A stretch of DNA of 64,000 nt from Rhyzopertha dominica (taxonomy: Eukaryota; Arthropoda; Insecta; Coleoptera; Bostrichidae). The notes under the pieces were generated by a model that saw nothing but the letters and a program-made list of their open reading frames with translations, was not told the DNA's origin and did not search any database. Location: positions 23,988,942 through 24,052,941 of the forward strand of contig QCXZ01000001.1 of assembly GCA_025024175.1 (NCBI GenBank), read 5' to 3'. A program made the position numbers and the translations under genes. Shown one piece after another: positions 10,940 through 22,158 of the stretch; position 1 is the stretch's first letter, and each line of letters begins with the position of its first letter.

Positions 10940-11640
10940 ACTAACTAAATTTGCGTCTTACTGTGATTCCGTCAACAAGTTTCTTGCTACGTTCAGCTCT
11001 TTTCGTGTAAAATGGGTCAATACGTCGACACCCGCACATCACACAGTAAGTTGAACCCCGTCAAAACAATAAACGATTTGCCAGGCAATCATGTACGTGA
11101 GATACCTGCTTAATAATTACTATCGATTGTTGTACACGATTAATATTCAAAACGGCGCAAATGCGCAACTACTTGTTTATTATGCGGTTAGTGTATTCGG
11201 TGTAGGCGAATTATGTGATTAGCTATGCGGAAATTGGAGCCGCCGGCCGAAATGACATACGGCTGACACTTGGCACGCGAAGGGCTAAGGTATACGTGCG
11301 AAGTTTTCAACTTCAGCGTTTTTCGCAAGTGGCTTTCCTTGAAAGAAGTTCATTTTAGGAACAATCATTTCATCCACTGAAATGAATTTGCGAGACTTTT
11401 CCATGGCTCCCTTTTTTCGAAATACGCTTTCGACTTAATCGGATTGTGCGTGTTCAGTACGACTAGACTGCATTAGCTTTTATTCTACACCTGAAAGCGG
11501 TTCGGAGTTCCGCACTGGAAGTATCCGGCTTTTAGTGTTTTTCGCCACTGTTTAGATACTGTTGCCAAAGTGTGTTCATAAAACTGTCTGCCGTTCGGTC
11601 TGGTAGTTTCCGTGGCCCATTTAAAAGGTAAGACTAAGAT
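10940..11640. promoter_or_regulatory. CpG-rich island, possible promoter and first exon
   Basis: CpG density is clearly higher than in the flanking DNA. Within it, an ATG at 11012 opens MGQYVDTRTSHS and meets a consensus donor (GTAAGT at 11046). Separately, an arthropod initiator-like TCAGT at 11454 is followed by a donor-like AAAAGGTAAGA (GT at 11628). Either could be a first exon on the plus strand. I cannot identify downstream exons, so the host gene, if any, is unknown. Confidence 0.3.
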
Positions 11641-11649
11641 ATAAATACA

Positions 11650-14000
11650 TGAATCTCGTGTGAGTTTAAATAAATTATATGAAATGAGAAAGGCGGGCGT
11701 GCCTCAGTTATATTGCCACGTAAATGTGAAACCCGTACTATCCTGAATATTGAAGACACGTTTACTGACTAACATGAATGTCGCCAAAAATTTGAAAATT
11801 TGAGAAATTAATTCCAGAGTAATTCTGTATTAATCGTGAATGGTACTCCTGTACAATATGTCATTACAGTTTGATTGATACCTCCCGAGTCGTTTTTTAA
11901 TTACCTCTTGCTCTTTGCCAACATTGTCACTACGCTTGAATGTGCTAAATGTTTAGTGATCTTCAATCTTCCAGTATCTAACCGTGCTTTCTCATCACTA
12001 ACTGTCAATCATATCTCTAAATAAATAACTCCTGCAAGTAATTCTTTAATCGTATTGTGCTGCAGTGGATTAGTTAATACCCCAAAATTGTCTTTTTTTC
12101 TCCGAAGGTACTCGTACGACACTGCTGCCTTATTACCCAGTGAATCCTGGACTAACAGCTTCGAAAAATTTGTATTGTAAACCCAAGGCCCCAGTCGTTA
12201 TTTTTTGCTATTTTAAAAGCTGTTACTGCTACATCCACTTCTCTTTTCATATTAAAGTCATAACTCATTAGATTACAATAGTATGTATTCGATTATTTCC
12301 AGCAATTTCAAACCCATTTGCTGTAAAAATGTTATAGACAATATGAGAAAATTTTACCATGTCGTTAAACCTTTCTGGATCTTATTAAATAGTTAGTTTT
12401 TTGCAACCCTTGTACGCCATACATCAATTGTTCATGAAGCTAAATTGAATTTCTGCACCTGCTATGCTGCTTATTCATCATAGTCTTAATCTAAATTTGC
12501 TATGTATATCCAGCATTAGTAATCACTGTCAACGACAAAAAAGCAAAATCAATTCTGTGCAACTGAACATGCCTAGCCCACGTGTACATCCAATTAAGCA
12601 AAATGGAGTTTGTGCATATTTCAATACAGTAATAAATGTTCGTCATAGTCTTAACTCACATTTGGTACCATTATACTTAGCAGAAATACGAACCGGAAGT
12701 AGTAAAATAGAATTGTCCAGAATTCTACAACCTTCGACTTCACCAGTTTATCCATTGCCATTACAAGCATATTACAAAGCTAAAAAATAAGTTCGAAACT
12801 TTTAAATCAAATTTAACGAACTAGGATTCAATTTTGAGAAATTTACAGCGAGACAAATAAGTTTTTTTATAAACTATTCTAAACTTCATAGTAGAGGGCA
12901 CCATTAAAAATTATCCTCTAAAATAGGATGATAATTTTTTCACTTTTTTACATATTATTTAAGTGGAATTTTGGTAAGAAACTCTGATTAATTCGTTTTA
13001 CTGATGTTGAAAGTTGAAATTATTGCCAAAATATTACACATGCCAAACTTAATCAAAGAACTGCATGATTCCTTTTGCACTATCTATAATTAATAATTAT
13101 AATTAATAATTATTTTTTTTAAACTTGATAGCGAAATATTTATTAACTACGTTTGAAGAAAAAATTAAATATTTCATTTGTTATGCTTAGTATTACCCTA
13201 CGGTTACCCTAAAAAGTAAAGGCGTCAAGTGTATTTGTTAGTCTGAGGGCGAAACTCTGCAAATTTTTGTCATACTAATTATAATGTTCTCGATAGCTGT
13301 AAACATTGATTGTATCATCTTAGGATCATGATAGATGATGGCTCCTCACGGAAGCAATTGAATGCCGAGTAGTACATACCCTCAAAGTGCAAACACTGAC
13401 ATATTTATGCATTAGCGTAACAATTGTCAAACTACAACAAATACTGCTGACGCTTGTTCATGTGTTTAATTTTTTATTAAAAATGCCTTTATTTTTAGTA
13501 TGAGCGAAAAGTTACAGGGTCTTTATATTAGTCATTAATTTTTGTAAATTAAATTTAACCATAATTATTAAATAAGTCATTTAGTCATCGTTAAATCATG
13601 GGTGGTGCGTGTGTGTACTATTTTTAAAAACTAATACTGTTATATTAGCATACCAAACAAAGGAAAAGGTCACATGGTAATATTTATTTTATTGGATAAA
13701 TCGAAAAATGTTTAAATGTTTAAAGAATATATATTAATATCATTAAATGCCTCTCAAGAATGGGTTTTGACTTTTTAAATGCGATTAAGGCTATTAAAAG
13801 ATTTAATACCATTTAGAAGTAGCAAGATCATGTCGCTCTGGAGTATCGTTAGTATGGGAATTATTTGCGTTTTTTTTTTCTATAGTGACATTAAATACGC
13901 ACCCTAGTCATCTATGAACTTTGAATTTTGAAATATTTGTAGTAAATTTCTTTGATGCGTAAAAGATCTTAAAGCGATAATATGAGGTGAATCACTCATT
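11650..14000. other. AT-rich; AT palindrome; one unassigned frame
   Basis: Contains a 108-codon frame from a real ATG at 12464-12790 (+), whose second half is not low-complexity, but I recognise nothing in it. A short inverted repeat lies around 12905-12940. A near-perfect AT palindrome of ATAATTAATAATTAT type is at about 13085-13115. No transposon domain seen. Confidence 0.3.
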
Positions 14001-14018
14001 GCTTCATTGGAATAAGTG

Positions 14019-14243
14019 TTAAATACGACTATGAGAAGCTAACGTGGGATTGTATATTGGAATGTCTTTTGCACAAATGTGTAGTAAGGCTTTGCGAATT
14101 CCAGTGGCTGCTCTAATATCTAATTGTGCCCGAGCACCTGGGTAAGTGTCATTTGCCGCATTCAAACTACGCTCAACTAGTCCTTGCACGGCTGCCTCTA
14201 GCGTAAATTGCTCTCCATTTCTCAAACGTGGCTTGCATTTCCA
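14019..14243 (-). CDS. Unrecognised exon-like frame
   Basis: A 74-codon open minus-strand stretch, stop at both ends, no ATG at its start. It has more Ala, Gly and Arg and more CpG than the surrounding DNA, with segments such as FTLEAAVQGLVERSLNAA and GARAQLDIRAATGIRKALL. It reads as the last exon of a gene or the tail of a decayed element. I cannot name the family. An acceptor cannot be fixed. Confidence 0.3.
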   Translation of the reverse strand, partial: WKCKPRLRNGEQFTLEAAVQGLVERSLNAANDTYPGARAQLDIRAATGIRKALLHICAKDIPIYNPTLASHSRI

Positions 14244-14689
14244 TTAATACTTATACCATTTGCTATCTGCGATTAGCTGCTAACGGAAAAGAACAATGTC
14301 CTGATAACCATACAAAGGAGATTTTAAATTATCAAATTATAATTAGGAAAATGCCTATTGATATGCAGTCTCTTGGGCTAGTGAGTCATTATAATTTGGC
14401 TGATGTTTATTAATTATTTGGTATAGCTATTCGTGTGTGGGTTCATAATGGTGACTGATAAATAGTATTGTGATAGGTTTCAGGTTTTATTTAAATTCTT
14501 TTAATAACAATATGCATTGCAGTATTTCTACAAAAAATGTAATTGATAACTTGTTTTCGTTTGTAATTAATGGATGGCTTATTTAACATAATTAACTGGA
14601 AACATACCAGCTTTTCTGTTTTGCATCAGGAAATGTTGTGGAATTAGCTTATGTTTACTGACATNCAGTGTATAATATTGTTACTACTA
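14244..14689. other. Left flank of the gypsy element
   Basis: Checked for a 5' LTR matching 18909-19253 and found none. A 61-codon frame at 14228-14413 (+) opposes the end of the minus-strand frame and is not supported. An N at 14665 interrupts the sequence just before the element's leader. Confidence 0.4.
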
Positions 14690-14771
14690 TGGGCGCGAAG
14701 ACTGCGGATTTCTGACTAACTTCTTTTTATTTTAAACATTTGTNTCTAATACACTAAGTCTGAACACTAAT

Positions 14772-15467
14772 ATGTTAAACTCGCCGCAAGCAATGGCAAA
14801 AAAATGTTTGCCAGTTTTTAATGACTCCGGTGACCTGCACCCGGTGGATTTCATTACCAAATTAGAAAAAGTAATTATTGCGCATAATATGCCGTTTGAG
14901 TTTCTAGCTGTTTGGTGCCATGAGCTGTTTGAGGGTAGGGCAAGGTATTGGGCAGACGCTCTGCTGTATTCGTTTCCTAATTTCGCAGCTTTAAAGTCTT
15001 CATTTTTATCTCACTTTTGGAGTCCCACTAAACAAGCAAAAGTTAAGCTTCAGCTCGAAATAGGCAAATACGATAGACGGGATGGAATGGGTTACGTGGA
15101 TTATTTTCTAAAGCAAGTTGCTTCGTCTAGATATCTAGAACCCGGTTATTCCGACTCAGAGTTAATAGCGACTGTAAGCAGACACTTTCCGCCAACAATT
15201 TCCTGTGCTCTTTTAGGCACGCAGACGGTCAAGGACGCCTTAGATAGGCTTCGTTTGGCAGAGCATTATGAAGCAAACTTTTTGGATTCAACAGAGCTTC
15301 ATAATCGTGCCGGGAATAGACCACCTAAAGTAACACGTTTTCCAAATAATACTGGTAATAGTTATCAAGCTAACAATCGGACAGCCCCCAAGGTTAAGCC
15401 AGTCAATTTTATGGCTCAGCCTGAACTTTTCGAAGCCGAGTCAGATTTTCCCAGTTCGGAAAACTAA
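14772..15467 (+). CDS. Gag-like protein of gypsy element
   Basis: 231 residues from an ATG at 14772. The middle part has the capsid-like pattern of retrotransposon Gag: LFEGRARYWADALL, then FPNFAALKSSFLSHFW, then a charged EIGKYDRRDGMGYVDYF stretch. The C-terminal third is rich in Asn, Pro and Lys and carries no CCHC zinc knuckle, as in some Ty3/gypsy lineages. It should form the particle shell that encloses the element RNA in the cytoplasm. It ends SSEN-stop and overlaps the open part of the pol frame, which begins at 15425. Confidence 0.75.
   Translation: MLNSPQAMAKKCLPVFNDSGDLHPVDFITKLEKVIIAHNMPFEFLAVWCHELFEGRARYWADALLYSFPNFAALKSSFLSHFWSPTKQAKVKLQLEIGKYDRRDGMGYVDYFLKQVASSRYLEPGYSDSELIATVSRHFPPTISCALLGTQTVKDALDRLRLAEHYEANFLDSTELHNRAGNRPPKVTRFPNNTGNSYQANNRTAPKVKPVNFMAQPELFEAESDFPSSEN
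15458..15464 (+). promoter_or_regulatory. Candidate -1 frameshift heptamer G GAA AAC
   Basis: The last two sense codons of gag, GAA AAC, lie just before its TAA. The pol frame is -1 relative to gag and is open from 15425, so slipping here joins Gag to Pol. The heptamer is close to the X XXY YYZ pattern but not exact. The position, right at the gag stop, is the main support. Confidence 0.45.
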
Positions 15468-18400
15468 CTTGCCCGGCTTGTAAAGGCTCACCGAGTCGGA
15501 CGAGTTCCACAAATAGGGCCACTTTTAATGTTTCTCAAATTTTTAATAATCCTAGAGAAGATTTGTTAGCGGAGTGCGAGTTTACCCATTCTTCTGAATC
15601 CTACCATTCCCCAACAGTTTTGTTAAAAATCAACAGTTGTGATTTTCCTGCACTTTTGGATACTGGTAGTCAAATTTGTGCTTTTTCGGATTTAGTTTGG
15701 AATAGTTGCCTGGTGGGATCTGATTTTCCCATTTTTCCTATTACAGGAGTACGTGTCTCGGGGGCATTTAAAAATAAATGCCGTAAGATTACGCATCAGG
15801 TACTTTTGACGTTTAGTATGCTCAATTATACTTTTCAGTTTGAATTTTTCTATATACCTGACTTGGTTTATCCCGTTATCCTCGGAGCTGATTTTCTTCG
15901 TACCTATCGAGCTAACCTCGATTTAAATGCAGCCGAGTTGTCCTTACAAGTGGGTAACAGAGAAATTCGAATGCCAGAAACTGTTTTTAATCATGCTTTT
16001 TCTCCTCCTACACCACCTGCTATGCGGGCTATTAATGTCGGGGGTATCACACCTTTCCACTTACCTACAGTGGAGGGCTATATTGTTTCACCGAAAATAA
16101 CAAATATGGTGAACAATCTTAATCTTACCGAATCTCAGAGGGATGCCTTAACCAAATTGCTTCGTAATCATATTCGCCTGTTTTCGGATAGACCGGGATT
16201 AACCACTGAATATTTTCATGAAATACATCTAACTGAAGATAAACCTTTTCTTCAGAAACCTTATTCAGTTCCGATCGCTCATCGTCAAGCGGTTGAAGAA
16301 CAGATAAAAAGAATGTTGGACTGGGGTGTCATTGAACGGTGTGCCTCTTCTTCATACTGTAGTCCTCTGGTGACCGCGGTTAAAAAAGATGGTTCGGTTA
16401 GAGTGTGTTTAGACGCCCGCCGTCTGAACAGTATAATGGTCCCGGATTCCGAGCTTCCTCGGCCAATTGAAGACATACTTAATACTTTACTTCCCAAAAT
16501 CAAATATATGACTTCTCTCGACTTAACTCATTCGTATTGGCAAATACCTTTGCGCGAACAAGATAAACAGTATACTTGTTTTATATATCATACTAAGACT
16601 TACCGGTTTAAGGTCTTGCCGTTTGGTTTAAAAACCGCTATATCCTCTTTTACTCGTGCCATGGATATCATTCTGGGGTCTGAGTTCAGGGATTTTGTTG
16701 TATGTTATGTGGACGATTTACTCATCGTTTCAGAATCATTCGAGGACCACATTGAACATTTAAATAAAGTTTTGACTAGGCTCAGTAGTGCAGGTTTTAC
16801 CTTACGTCTAGATAAGTGTCATTTCCTGCAATCAGAAATGAAATTCTTGGGTTATATCTTGAACTCTGAGGGATTTAAGCCCGATCCGGGTCGTGTTCGG
16901 GCTGTGCTCGATTTCCCAGTTCCACAAAACAGAAAACAATTGCATGCTTTTTTGGGTTTATGTAATTACGACAGGGGTTTTCATGAGCACTTCGCTACCT
17001 TATCAGAACCGTTGTTTTATCTTCTCCGAAAAAAGGTCAAGTGGTTTTGGGGTAGTAAGCAGGAGGAATCTTTCAACAGCCTAAAGCAACTCATTAGTCG
17101 TGAGATTCTTTTACAGCGCCCTATTTATGGGGTACCGTTCTGTGTCCAGACTGATGCGTCTGATGTTGGTTTGGGTGCTCAGCTTTATCAAATGGTGGAT
17201 GGTTGTAGAAAGACCATTGCTTTTGCCAGTCGTCTTCTTCTAGATCGTGAGCGTTCTTATAGTGTATCGGAGAAGGAAACGCTTGCTGTGGTATGGGCGT
17301 TAAACAAATGGAGAGTCTATCTTTTAGGGTCGCGTTTTTATGTGTACACAGATCATCGTGCTTGCTCTTATCTTAATACTTGTCGTTTACTTTCGCCTCG
17401 CATCACTCGTTGGGTGCTTGCTCTCCAGGAATATGATTATGAAATTAGATACATTAGTGGAAAAGAAAATATAGTCCCTGATATTCTTTCTCGTGCCCCA
17501 GTACGGCTAGAATATCCGAGCGATAAGTGTTTTCGGATCTTGACTTTTTCTCTTACGTTGCCGGATTCCCTAAAGTACTTGTTGCGTAACATTGCTACCG
17601 ATCAACGGGACGACCCTAAACTGAATAGAATCATTCAAGACATTGCCGACCCAAACAATATGGCTCTTGAAACTAAATTCGTCCTTTATAAGGGTGTTCT
17701 TTTTCGCAGACAGAATGGGGATGAACCCTGCCTTTTGTGTGTGCCGTTGTCCAGAGTTAAGGAGTTTATTTCAGGCTTCCATGAAATGATTGGACATTTT
17801 GGTGTCTATAAGACTTGGTCGGCGTTGAGACGCGAAGTTTGGTGGCAGAATATGCACCGGGACGTTAAAAGGGTTTTTAAGTCGTGTGATTTATGCCAAA
17901 AAACTAAGGCGACAGTTCATCCAAAGCCCATGTTGCAGCCTATTCTACCTGAGGGAACCGGTGATCTCTGGTCCATTGATTTTTATGGCCCACTGCCTGG
18001 TTCTCGAGCGGGCGTAGTCTATCTACTAGTTATCCTTGATATTTTCTCCAAGTACACTTGGCTTTTCCCTCTTAAAAAGGCAAATACCAGGTCAGTTATT
18101 TCATGTTTAAGGGAGGGAGTTTTTAAAGAATTCGCTCCTCCGCGTCGAATCTTGTCCGATCACGGCACCCAGTTTACTTCGCTTGAGTGGAAAACATTTT
18201 GTCAGTCGCTTAATATGCAAATTATTTATTGTTCAGTTCGCCATCCTCAGGCTAACCCTGTTGAACGCTCTATGCGTGAGCTGGGCCGTCTTTTCAGGGC
18301 ATTTTGTTATAGTAAACAAAAGCGCTGGGCTTGGGAGTTACCTAAGATTCGTGAAGTGCTAAACTCTGTAGTACATGAATCCACGGGATATTCTCCTTGG

Positions 18401-18778
18401 GAGCTACAGACTGGTAGGTGTCCTCCTCGCTTGATACCTGAGATCTTGCAGCTTCCTGATTGTGAGTCTCAACAGGATGCACACGTAAAAATTTTTCTGG
18501 CTCGCGAGTCCTTGCTCTCTCGCGCATCCAAACGAGTTAGTCGTTGTAAATCACGTTTCAATTTTAATTTTGCTGTGGGCGATTTGGTTCTCCTGAAATC
18601 CAATCCTGTCTCCTCTGTGTTATCTTCGGAAACAAAAAAGTTATTGCTCCTCTATGAGGGTCCTTACAGGATAAAAAGAATAGTAGGGTTACATACCTAC
18701 ATCTTGGAATATAACGATGGCCGATCAGAAAGAGGTCAGTTTCACGCTTCACATTTGAAGCCCTATTATTACCAGTAA
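15468..18778 (+). CDS. Pol polyprotein: protease, RT, RNase H, integrase
   Basis: One open frame to the TAA at 18776-18778 with no internal stop; it has no ATG of its own near its start and is most simply made by -1 frameshift. Numbering residues from 15563: aspartic protease LLDTGS (D33); RT with LPFGLKTA and YVDDLL (D384, D385); RNase H with QTDAS (D531), SEKETLAVVWAL and YTDHRA; integrase with an H-x4-H / C-x2-C finger and catalytic D806, D866, E901 (34 residues between the last two, so DD35E). The C-terminal region after integrase has the GPYRI block seen in this group but no chromodomain that I can see. It makes and inserts the cDNA. Confidence 0.9.
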
Positions 18779-18888
18779 TTAATTGCCTTTATATTCTTAA
18801 TAGTTTACTTTTGTTAGCGTTTTCGAAAACATTTTTTTTCTTGTCTGAAGTAGTTTCCTTCGCCTTATTTAGTTGTTTTCTTCTACGC

Positions 18889-18908
18889 TAAAAAAAGTCG
18901 GGGGCAGA
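18889..18908 (+). promoter_or_regulatory. Polypurine tract
   Basis: A mostly purine run ending GGGGGCAGA lies directly before the TGTGATGT that opens the LTR. This is where plus-strand DNA synthesis is primed in LTR elements. A single T and C interrupt it. Confidence 0.7.
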
Positions 18909-19253
18909 TGTGATGTAAATTTGTTGCGTTTACCTCCGACAATGCCTGAAGTGTGCCATGCACATGGATTTTTTGTTTGACGGTTCCTGTCAAACATTCG
19001 TTCTACTCGCTGACAGCCTCATGGTACAGGATTTGTATTTATGCTTTTGAATATAAAACCCTACCTGGTGTCAGGTATGTAATTACTTGGCATTACTATT
19101 GCTGTGCGGCGAGCTGTTTGTATTTTTGTATTAGAGCGTGTAGAACAATAAAAAAAATACTTGGAACGTTTGCTACTTTCCTTGCTTGGATTGTGCTTCT
19201 ATCCGACCGATCCTTTAGAACATCACTACCCTTAAAGGAGGGGTCTCGTTACA
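18909..19253 (+). repeat. 3' LTR of the gypsy element
   Basis: Begins TGTGATG and ends CGTTACA, an imperfect inverted pair with TG...CA tips; 345 bp. Inside are a TATA-like ATATAAAA (19051) and AATAAA (19147), in the order expected for promoter and polyadenylation. With no 5' copy to compare, the right edge rests on the CA tip alone. Confidence 0.65.
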
Positions 19254-19354
19254 CTACTATTTTACTAATTCACTAAATCATTATACAGCACTAAAAAAAC
19301 CTGCTTAACTAAACCTTTTACTCGCTTGATAACCGCTATTTGAATTCAGAACTG

Positions 19355-19485
19355 CCCGGGCTCTCTCCATTGGGCTATTTATTTCCCCATTGAAAGTTCC
19401 AGAAGCGACACTTTCAGACATCGAAACGTCGCGAAGGTTCCATTGATAAAATTCTCTGGAGAGCCTCGACAATCTGTCATCTGTC
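19355..19485 (+). repeat. Degraded hammerhead-like locus
   Basis: Between partly complementary flanks (GGCTCTC near 19358 and GAGAGCC near 19459) lies CCAGAAGCGACAC, then CATCGAAACGTCGCGAAGG. This parallels the CTGAGGAAGACAC...GTGTCGAAACGTCAAGG core of the units at 10.7 and 62.2 kb. The CUGANGA box is lost and helix II does not pair, so it is not a working ribozyme. It may be a diverged member of the same family. Confidence 0.3.
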
Positions 19486-19489
19486 TGCC

Positions 19490-20395
19490 GCTAGGAACAC
19501 TACTTGCAGTGTCCTACTACACCCCATCTACACGCCTGCAACTCTGGTTCACAGATGGCGCTGATTTCGCAAAACTATTATCCTCTATATATAGGTACTT
19601 GAGAGCAAAATAATCGACTCAGCAACATACTCAAGCTTCAAGNAAATGTGTATCTACTACAACAGCACTCCAAATTTAGTCCAGTGTATTGTTTGATTGG
19701 TCTGCATGTTATTATTTTCACTCTCCTCAGAATAAAACAAGAGACAAATACGAACATGCAGCTGGCGACTACATTGTTTAGCTCTCAACTGTTGTATCGT
19801 ATAGCAATCAACTAAATCACAAACACTACAGTCCCTTACTGATTTTATGCTAGCAAACCTACTTTGTGCCTAATGGATTCCTCGGAAGTTTTACTTTATA
19901 CTAGCCGTTTATTCTTAGAAATGTAACTATGGTTTCCTTACCTTGAAGTGTGCCCAGTACCAAAAGACGAAGCTGGCAAATGTTTTTGAAACTAGTCATT
20001 GTTCAAGATAAGCATATGTATATGCTTACTTCTCGCTGCACAGTTATTTTAATCCACCCAACCATACAACTAGGAACTAGAATGTACTGGCCTGAATTTT
20101 AAATCTAAGTATCCAAATTATTTGGTATACCCGTAGGTTACAAAAGATTATTGGTAAAATTTACCCCATCCTCCACTTTATGATGCCGGAATGAGTAGCC
20201 CTAGGAAGAGTCTACTAGAGACGATAATTATAACCGTAGTTATGCATTAAATTATATCGTAAACCCAAGAAATTGTACTTCTAAAATATGAGCGAATGCA
20301 TCAATCTTGATATTTGTTTGACGTCGAGGCGCGTTCTCCTACAGGCATTTCAGAAATCGCAAGAATGCGAGTAGGTATTCCTAAAATTGCCCAGC
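19490..20395. other. No gene; GCGCCATCTGT motif
   Basis: An AGCGCCATCTGTG motif (minus strand, about 19552-19564) and a TATATATA run follow the LTR element. The same core recurs at 37.7, 37.8 and 51.76 kb inside or near repeats. An N is at 19642. Otherwise nothing recognised. Confidence 0.35.
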
Positions 20396-20399
20396 AAAT

Positions 20400-21060
20400 T
20401 ATCAAATACCAGAGCTCTGCGGGCAACGTTCTCGCTGACGTTGCCGTATCAAAATGGAACTTCCATAATTGAGATATCTATATATTTGAAATTACAGACG
20501 TTCACATGGCACCGGTTTATTCCATTTGCGGTGTTTCATTTCCACTGACAGACGCAGCAGGGTCCGAGCGCGCGAGCTTTTTGCCAATTCGGCGCCATTT
20601 CAGGCAACTGTAAAATACGTAGGAATTAGCAGTGACGCGTGTGGATAATTATCGGCAATACAGCCGATTGATTTGCGACCCTTAATAGCGCGTTCATTGG
20701 CACGGATCGACTGCGCCACACGCCCTCATCAAGGAGCATTCAGACGCTTTTACAGCCTACTTAAAATTACGCCTTTTTTCTTTCTCTATCGCTGTGTTTG
20801 CCCATGCCATTAACCATTAAGGTCGTGCTTAGGTATTCAACGGAAAGAATTGACGAAGAGTGTTTCTAAGGGGTTCATTAAAGACTTGTTTTCCTTTGAT
20901 GTCGCTTTCATTAATTTTTTTAGATGGAGATGTTCCAGGCGATACGGGGCGCCCTCGATACGACCTGTCGATGATACAGCTACGAGCGGCGTTATTTCCG
21001 TTCTGTTTGTTTTATTGGGACCGACTAATTAGATTTGGAAATTTTCGTTTAACCTGAATA
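20400..21060. promoter_or_regulatory. CpG-rich stretch, possible regulatory DNA
   Basis: A second patch with many CpG (for example GAGCGCGCGAGC at about 20567 and GGGGCGCCCTCG at about 20946) in AT-rich surroundings. Two overlapping plus-strand frames (20850-21057) lack domains and begin at non-ATG codons. A promoter, enhancer or conserved noncoding element is possible; nothing decides between them. Confidence 0.25.
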
Positions 21061-21639
21061 AGACTTTAAATCTCGTTGGCAACTTCCCAGCAGCCCGCAC
21101 TGATCCAAATCAAACTTGGTTACAGTGTTGAACTTTGGAGAGTTCGGATTCGAGCGGAATTCATTAGGCGACTATTAAATTCAAACTTGTAGTTTGTCGA
21201 TTGCACTCAAAATCTGATTAATTAGTTCTTTAAAAGACGTCTTTATACTAAATAATTGCTCTCTTGCTTCCTGCTTTACGTAGAGATATCTTGTTAAGTT
21301 GTAAGTCCAAATGGTGGCTGAAGACGCGCATCTGTAGTTTATTTCGATGGAGCTAATAACTGTCATATCAATTTATGTCTCGGTATAAAACAAAATATCA
21401 AAAAGTAAATTAATTTCATACAACTTACTGAACACCGTTTATTTCTATGGTCTATGTTAAAATTTTGTTTCTTTGGCATTTTAACCACAACAGTGGGGAA
21501 AATATAGCAAAAATAGCCAATGATTATTGTAGTTGTATTAAACACTTTTATTGTATAATTGAACCACTCCAAAAGTGTTTGTGCAACATTACTTGCATTT
21601 TGTAGTTAATCAAGGAATCGTATTGCTTCGATTTTCAAC

Positions 21640-21855
21640 AGTCTACGCTAATATCTACAATGTGCTTCGGTACAAACAAACAAAATTTTGAACTGGTATC
21701 GTTCCATGAAACCATAATCACTAATTTTCCGCAGGCTAATCCTATAGAAGATTTTTGGGCCATTATCTCAAAATGTTTACGACGCAGGAAGGGAGAGCCA
21801 AAATAAGGAAAAATTTCGTCGCAGAATATACAAAAAGCCTGAGAGATCGATGTAA
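21640..21855 (+). pseudogene. Transposase C-terminal relic (PIEDFWAI motif)
   Basis: A plus-strand frame reads CFGTNKQNFELV, then NFPQANPIEDFWAIISK, a basic CLRRRKGEPK, a stop, and a tail ending EIDVNVI. The order matches the end of the DDE domain of Tc1-like transposases, where P-Q-x-R/N-P-I-E-x-F-W carries the third acidic residue. The rest of the gene is not found. Confidence 0.45.
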
Positions 21856-22158
21856 ATGTCATTATAAACTTAATACTTCGTGTCTTTCGAATGCTGCGTT
21901 TAGTGGAAGACCATCATTTTGATACTTATCAAACAGTTAACTACCACTTGTTATAGTACTTCAAATTAATGCTTTCGAAAAAAAAGCCTTTAAGACTTCG
22001 ATCACTGGGGAAGTTGTAAGAACGTAAGCTTTCGCAGCCAGTTAGATTTATACCTTAGTCTGTTTTGGTCAGAACGTGTCTTCTTTTGGAATATTGTCGA
22101 CCTTTGGCCCGCTCTTGTAAGGACAGGAATATGGCGTATGGTACAAACCTAACGCGAG

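Larger units (their letters stand above)
14690..19253 (+). mobile_element. Ty3/gypsy LTR retrotransposon lacking a 5' LTR
   Basis: Contains gag, -1 shifted pol in the order protease, RT, RNase H, integrase (the Ty3/gypsy order), a polypurine tract and a 3' LTR. Neither reading frame is broken, so the copy is young or under constraint. The left boundary is uncertain. The sequence before gag does not match the 3' LTR, so the 5' LTR is deleted, was replaced, or was lost in assembly near the N bases at 14665 and 14744. There is no env frame after pol. Confidence 0.8.

Noticed and set aside
14650..14700. 5' LTR end matching GTTAC...TACTAT of the 3' side
   Set aside because: Only about a dozen bases agree, and the sequence further left does not match the LTR.
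16285..16503. Minus-strand frame within pol
   Set aside because: Opposite-strand shadow of the RT-coding region; the same holds for the frames at 18342-18527, 18564-18752 and 16893-17084.
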